Of a stretch of 26,616 bases of DNA, positions 24,705 through 26,616 are shown piece after piece; position 1 is the first letter of the stretch; each line of letters opens with the position of its first letter. Under the pieces are notes generated by a model, which was not told the DNA's origin, ran no database searches, and saw only the letters and a list, made by a program, of their open reading frames with translations. Origin of the DNA: JBCDGZ01 sp038750655 (GTDB lineage: Bacteria; Bacteroidota; Bacteroidia; Chitinophagales; Saprospiraceae). Position numbers and translations under genes: made by a program. The stretch spans positions 1 to 26,616 of the forward strand of contig JBCDGZ010000113.1 in the NCBI GenBank assembly GCA_038750655.1, read 5' to 3'.

Positions 24705-25934
24705 TCACAACTTCACAAACCTCACCACAGCGTAAGCCTCCAAACCAACGAGCTTCAACTTAGCAGTATACACCCCGGGAGGAAATTGTCTAGTCTCTAA
24801 AGTAAAATCTCGAGTCCTCTCCACATCAAAAACACCCATCCTTTGCCCTACCGCAGAAATGATTTCAATAGATTCAAAATCCTCCGATCCGCTTTGGAGG
24901 GTCAGCTGATGACTCACTGGATTCGGAAAAGCGTGGAGCCCGCTATTTAGACGAATTTCTTTAGTCGACGACGTCATATCAAATTCAAAGTAATAAACAA
25001 AATTGCCCGTCCCTACCATCAAATCCTGTAAACCATCTCCGTTGACATCTATGGCCTCGGGAAAGCCAATCTGCGGCAGTGCCGTGAGTCCGAAGGGATT
25101 GAGGATTGGCGCAGTGAACATAGGATTTTCGCGATCCCCAATATTTTCGTAATAGGCCCAATCCCCATTGATCAAAGAAAGCAATAAATCCTGATCGCCA
25201 TCCCCATCAGGGTCAATGAACACAGGTATACCAAAGGAGTCTTCCCCATCCGCATTGCTTATCAAACCGAAGGGGTCTTCGAGGGCGGTCCCGGAAAAGT
25301 TATTCGTTCCGCTGCTGTATAAGCTTTCGTAAAAAATGAAGGTATGAACGCCCGTTGTATCATGAATCCGAGTGCCCAAAATATCTTCATCCCCATCTCC
25401 GTCAAGGTCCGCCATGGCAAATACTTCAGCACTGCTTAAGGCAATCAATGGCAGATTAAAATCTGCGCCGAGATTTTCGTCCGAAAAGAAATACGCAAAA
25501 TTAGCTGGTAAGGTATCAACAACATTTAGGTTATACAAAAACTCCGCAGGGAGGGCAGGGTTGTCACTAGAAATATTGAACAGGTGATCAAGGTCGCCAT
25601 CCCCATCGAGGTCCGTAAAAACAGAAGAGGGATAAGAGACTCCTCCAAAGCCGATCAACTGTCCGTTGTCAAAAGTAAAAAAGCTCTGGGATAGGGAGGC
25701 ATTAGAAAAATCTGGATTACCGGGGCTGCCTCCATTGGGAAGAAAATGATCGGAGTATTCACTATTAAAAACAATATCAAAAAGTCCATCGCCCGTTAAA
25801 TCCACAAAATCTATATCGTTAATGGAAGGAAAAGGCACTAGTCCAAAGGGATTAATTTCTGGTGCCCTAAATTGTTGTGCATGCAGGTTTCCAATCATAA
25901 AAAGGACCAATAGGAAGATGAATAAACGCTTCAT
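24705..25934 (-). CDS. Secreted VCBS/FG-GAP repeat protein with T9SS sorting domain
   Basis: The 409-residue product has a signal peptide (residues 1-19, LLVLFMIGNLHAQ). Five calcium-loop-like motifs follow, of the kind found in VCBS/FG-GAP propeller repeats: DLTGDGLFD, DLDGDGDLD, DLDGDGDED, DPDGDGDQD and DVNGDGLQD, spaced over about residues 43-310. The phrase INPFGL or LNPFGL appears twice, and DPFGL once, at repeat borders. The C-terminal 75 residues, from HAFPNPVSHQLTLQ to the end, are a type A T9SS sorting domain (GQRMGVFD, FPPGVYTAKL). Established knowledge: such proteins are exported by T9SS to the surface or medium, and the repeats usually serve binding or adhesion. No catalytic domain is visible. 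Confidence 0.88.
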   Translation of the reverse strand: MKRLFIFLLVLFMIGNLHAQQFRAPEINPFGLVPFPSINDIDFVDLTGDGLFDIVFNSEYSDHFLPNGGSPGNPDFSNASLSQSFFTFDNGQLIGFGGVSYPSSVFTDLDGDGDLDHLFNISSDNPALPAEFLYNLNVVDTLPANFAYFFSDENLGADFNLPLIALSSAEVFAMADLDGDGDEDILGTRIHDTTGVHTFIFYESLYSSGTNNFSGTALEDPFGLISNADGEDSFGIPVFIDPDGDGDQDLLLSLINGDWAYYENIGDRENPMFTAPILNPFGLTALPQIGFPEAIDVNGDGLQDLMVGTGNFVYYFEFDMTSSTKEIRLNSGLHAFPNPVSHQLTLQSGSEDFESIEIISAVGQRMGVFDVERTRDFTLETRQFPPGVYTAKLKLVGLEAYAVVRFVKL

Positions 25935-25935
25935 G

Positions 25936-26065
25936 TTTGTGGTATTTATTAAACAATAGGTTATGGTGCTAAGAAGAGAAGTCTTCTTAGCCGTCGTTTT
26001 AAAGATGCACCATCGGCATCTCTAAATATCGATCAACAGAGGAGGGGGCCTCCTCATTATTTTTT
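25936..26065 (+). ncRNA. Possible small RNA (speculative)
   Basis: A weak promoter-like pair, TTTG at 25936-25939 and TAGGTTAT at 25957-25964 (17-base spacer), precedes two hairpins and the terminator at 26039. This would give a transcript of roughly 95 bases starting near 25971. The promoter match is poor. The alternative is that the hairpins belong to the leader of the minus-strand VCBS gene. Confidence 0.2.
25968..25991. repeat. Inverted repeat in the VCBS gene leader
   Basis: GCTAAGAAG (25968-25976) pairs with CTTCTTAGC (25983-25991) around a six-base loop. It lies 34 bases upstream of the VCBS gene start on the minus strand. A second small stem, AGATGC (26003-26008) with GCATCT (26016-26021), follows it. 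Confidence 0.5.
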
Positions 26066-26066
26066 G
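26039..26066 (+). terminator. Orphan plus-strand intrinsic terminator
   Basis: GAGGAGG (26039-26045) pairs with CCTCCTC (26049-26055) around GGG, and the stem is followed by ATTATTTTTTG. This is a textbook plus-strand terminator, but no plus-strand gene lies upstream: the VCBS gene is on the other strand, and the efflux operon already ends at 24693. It may end a small RNA or an antisense transcript. Confidence 0.6.
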
Positions 26067-26228
26067 TGGTAAAAGCAAAAAAATGATTGGGTAATAACAG
26101 AGAATACGGCCGTCCAATCGGCCATTGTATAGGATAGTATGGTAGTGGTGAAGGTTCAGTGCCTTCCTAAAGCAGTCTGTTTATGAAACTTGAAAATGAA
26201 TTTATTATTTTATTTTTTATTGAGAAAA

Positions 26229-26250
26229 AATTGCCGTGTCCTACTAAGGG
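26229..26250. repeat. Partial GCCGTGTC element
   Basis: AAAT/AATT-type entry followed by GCCGTGTC at 26233-26240 and then CTACTAAGGG. The left arm is identical to the other family members, but the matching right arm GACACGGC is missing, so this is a half or decayed copy. Confidence 0.45.
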
Positions 26251-26385
26251 CTACTGTGTACACACAACGCAGTTCTATCAAAATACACTTTTTAAACCTT
26301 CGATTTAGCCTTATTCGTCAAGGCAGTATCTCTCACCAAAGGACAATGACAATATTATAAAAGCGGGATTTTTGTAATGAAAATC

Positions 26386-26413
26386 GCCGTGTCTCCTAGC
26401 CAGGAGACACGGC
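26386..26413. repeat. Intact GCCGTGTC palindrome
   Basis: GCCGTGTCTCCT (26386-26397) pairs perfectly with AGGAGACACGGC (26402-26413) around the four-base loop AGCC. No gene ends nearby, so it is not obviously a terminator here, unlike the related hairpins at 9928 and 18064. Confidence 0.7.
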
Positions 26414-26480
26414 TCGGACTAAAAAAGAGCTGCTTTTTATACGAAAAGGAAATGTGTGTACACGATAGCTCGCAGAGAAA

Positions 26481-26517
26481 AAATCACCGTATCCTTTAGC
26501 CGGAAATGCCGCTCCGA
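26481..26517. repeat. Decayed copy of the GCCGTGTC palindrome
   Basis: Exactly 100 bases after the intact copy, 26481-26501 matches 26381-26401 at 16 of 21 positions, and all five differences are transitions. The right arm is only partly recognisable (GGAAATGCCGCTCCG against GGAGACACGGCTCGG), so the hairpin no longer folds well. Confidence 0.5.
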
Positions 26518-26616
26518 TAAAAAATAGAATGAAAAATTGCAACATCCCCTATCATTTTTCCTAATATTTCTGTAATTTGACAAATCTGGCGACAAATTCC
26601 TTACTCAACATAGGTG

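Larger units (their letters stand above)
25935..26616. other. 682-base gene-free region rich in hairpins
   Basis: No supported coding sequence. The region holds, in order, two hairpins in the 5' leader of the VCBS gene (25968-25991 and 26003-26021), a plus-strand terminator (26039-26063) and three copies of the GCCGTGTC element in different states of decay (from 26229, 26381 and 26481). Two GTGTACAC palindromes also occur (26256-26263 and 26456-26463). The longest start-to-stop frame I checked (26183-26308, 41 codons) runs across a repeat copy and looks spurious. Confidence 0.6.

Noticed and set aside
26183..26308. 41-codon plus-strand frame with two Cys and a His (CPTKGYCVH)
   Set aside because: The Cys-containing part is encoded by the GCCGTGTC repeat and GTGTACAC palindrome, and nothing around it supports a gene.

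Overview
The window reads as a chromosomal segment of a marine-type Bacteroidota, probably of the Saprospiria/Lewinella kind. This is an inference. It rests on two proteins with type IX secretion (T9SS) C-terminal sorting domains, a giant wall/surface-type RHS protein, a two-component propeller kinase with a separate LytTR regulator, the lack of clear Shine-Dalgarno sequences, and several TAnnTTTG-like promoter boxes typical of the phylum. No rRNA, tRNA, CRISPR array, transposase or phage gene was seen.

Layout, left to right. 147-2006 (-) is a secreted purple-acid-phosphatase-like metallophosphoesterase with a T9SS tail. 2243-3529 (+) is glyA. 3606-4973 (-) is a GH64-type beta-1,3-glucanase-like protein without a signal peptide. 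5300-9030 (+) is a two-gene operon for a beta-propeller LytS-type sensor kinase and a LytTR response regulator, overlapping by four bases. 9202-9783 (+) is a small lipoprotein of unknown function. 9981-17945 (-) is a 2654-residue secreted RHS/YD-repeat protein with an AT-richer, unrecognised 217-residue tip. 18147-18902 (-) is truA. 19040-24648 (+) is a complete tripartite RND efflux operon (outer membrane factor, membrane fusion protein, RND pump). 24705-25934 (-) is a secreted VCBS/FG-GAP repeat protein with a T9SS tail. 25935-26616 has no convincing gene but is dense in hairpins.

How genes may work together: the glucanase-like gene and the sensor kinase are divergent across 326 bp, so local control of the glucanase by the kinase/regulator pair is plausible but unproven. 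The efflux genes form a self-contained tightly packed operon ending at a strong bidirectional terminator. The other genes look like independent units, and convergent pairs are separated by hairpins.

The most notable unexplained signal is a family of intergenic palindromes sharing the arm GCCGTGTC/GACACGGC. Intact copies lie at 9928-9963, 18064-18087 and 26386-26413, and decayed or partial copies at 26229-26250 and 26481-26517. Other points of interest are the RHS tip with no visible immunity gene and a possible small RNA or leader at 25935-26065 ending in an orphan plus-strand terminator.
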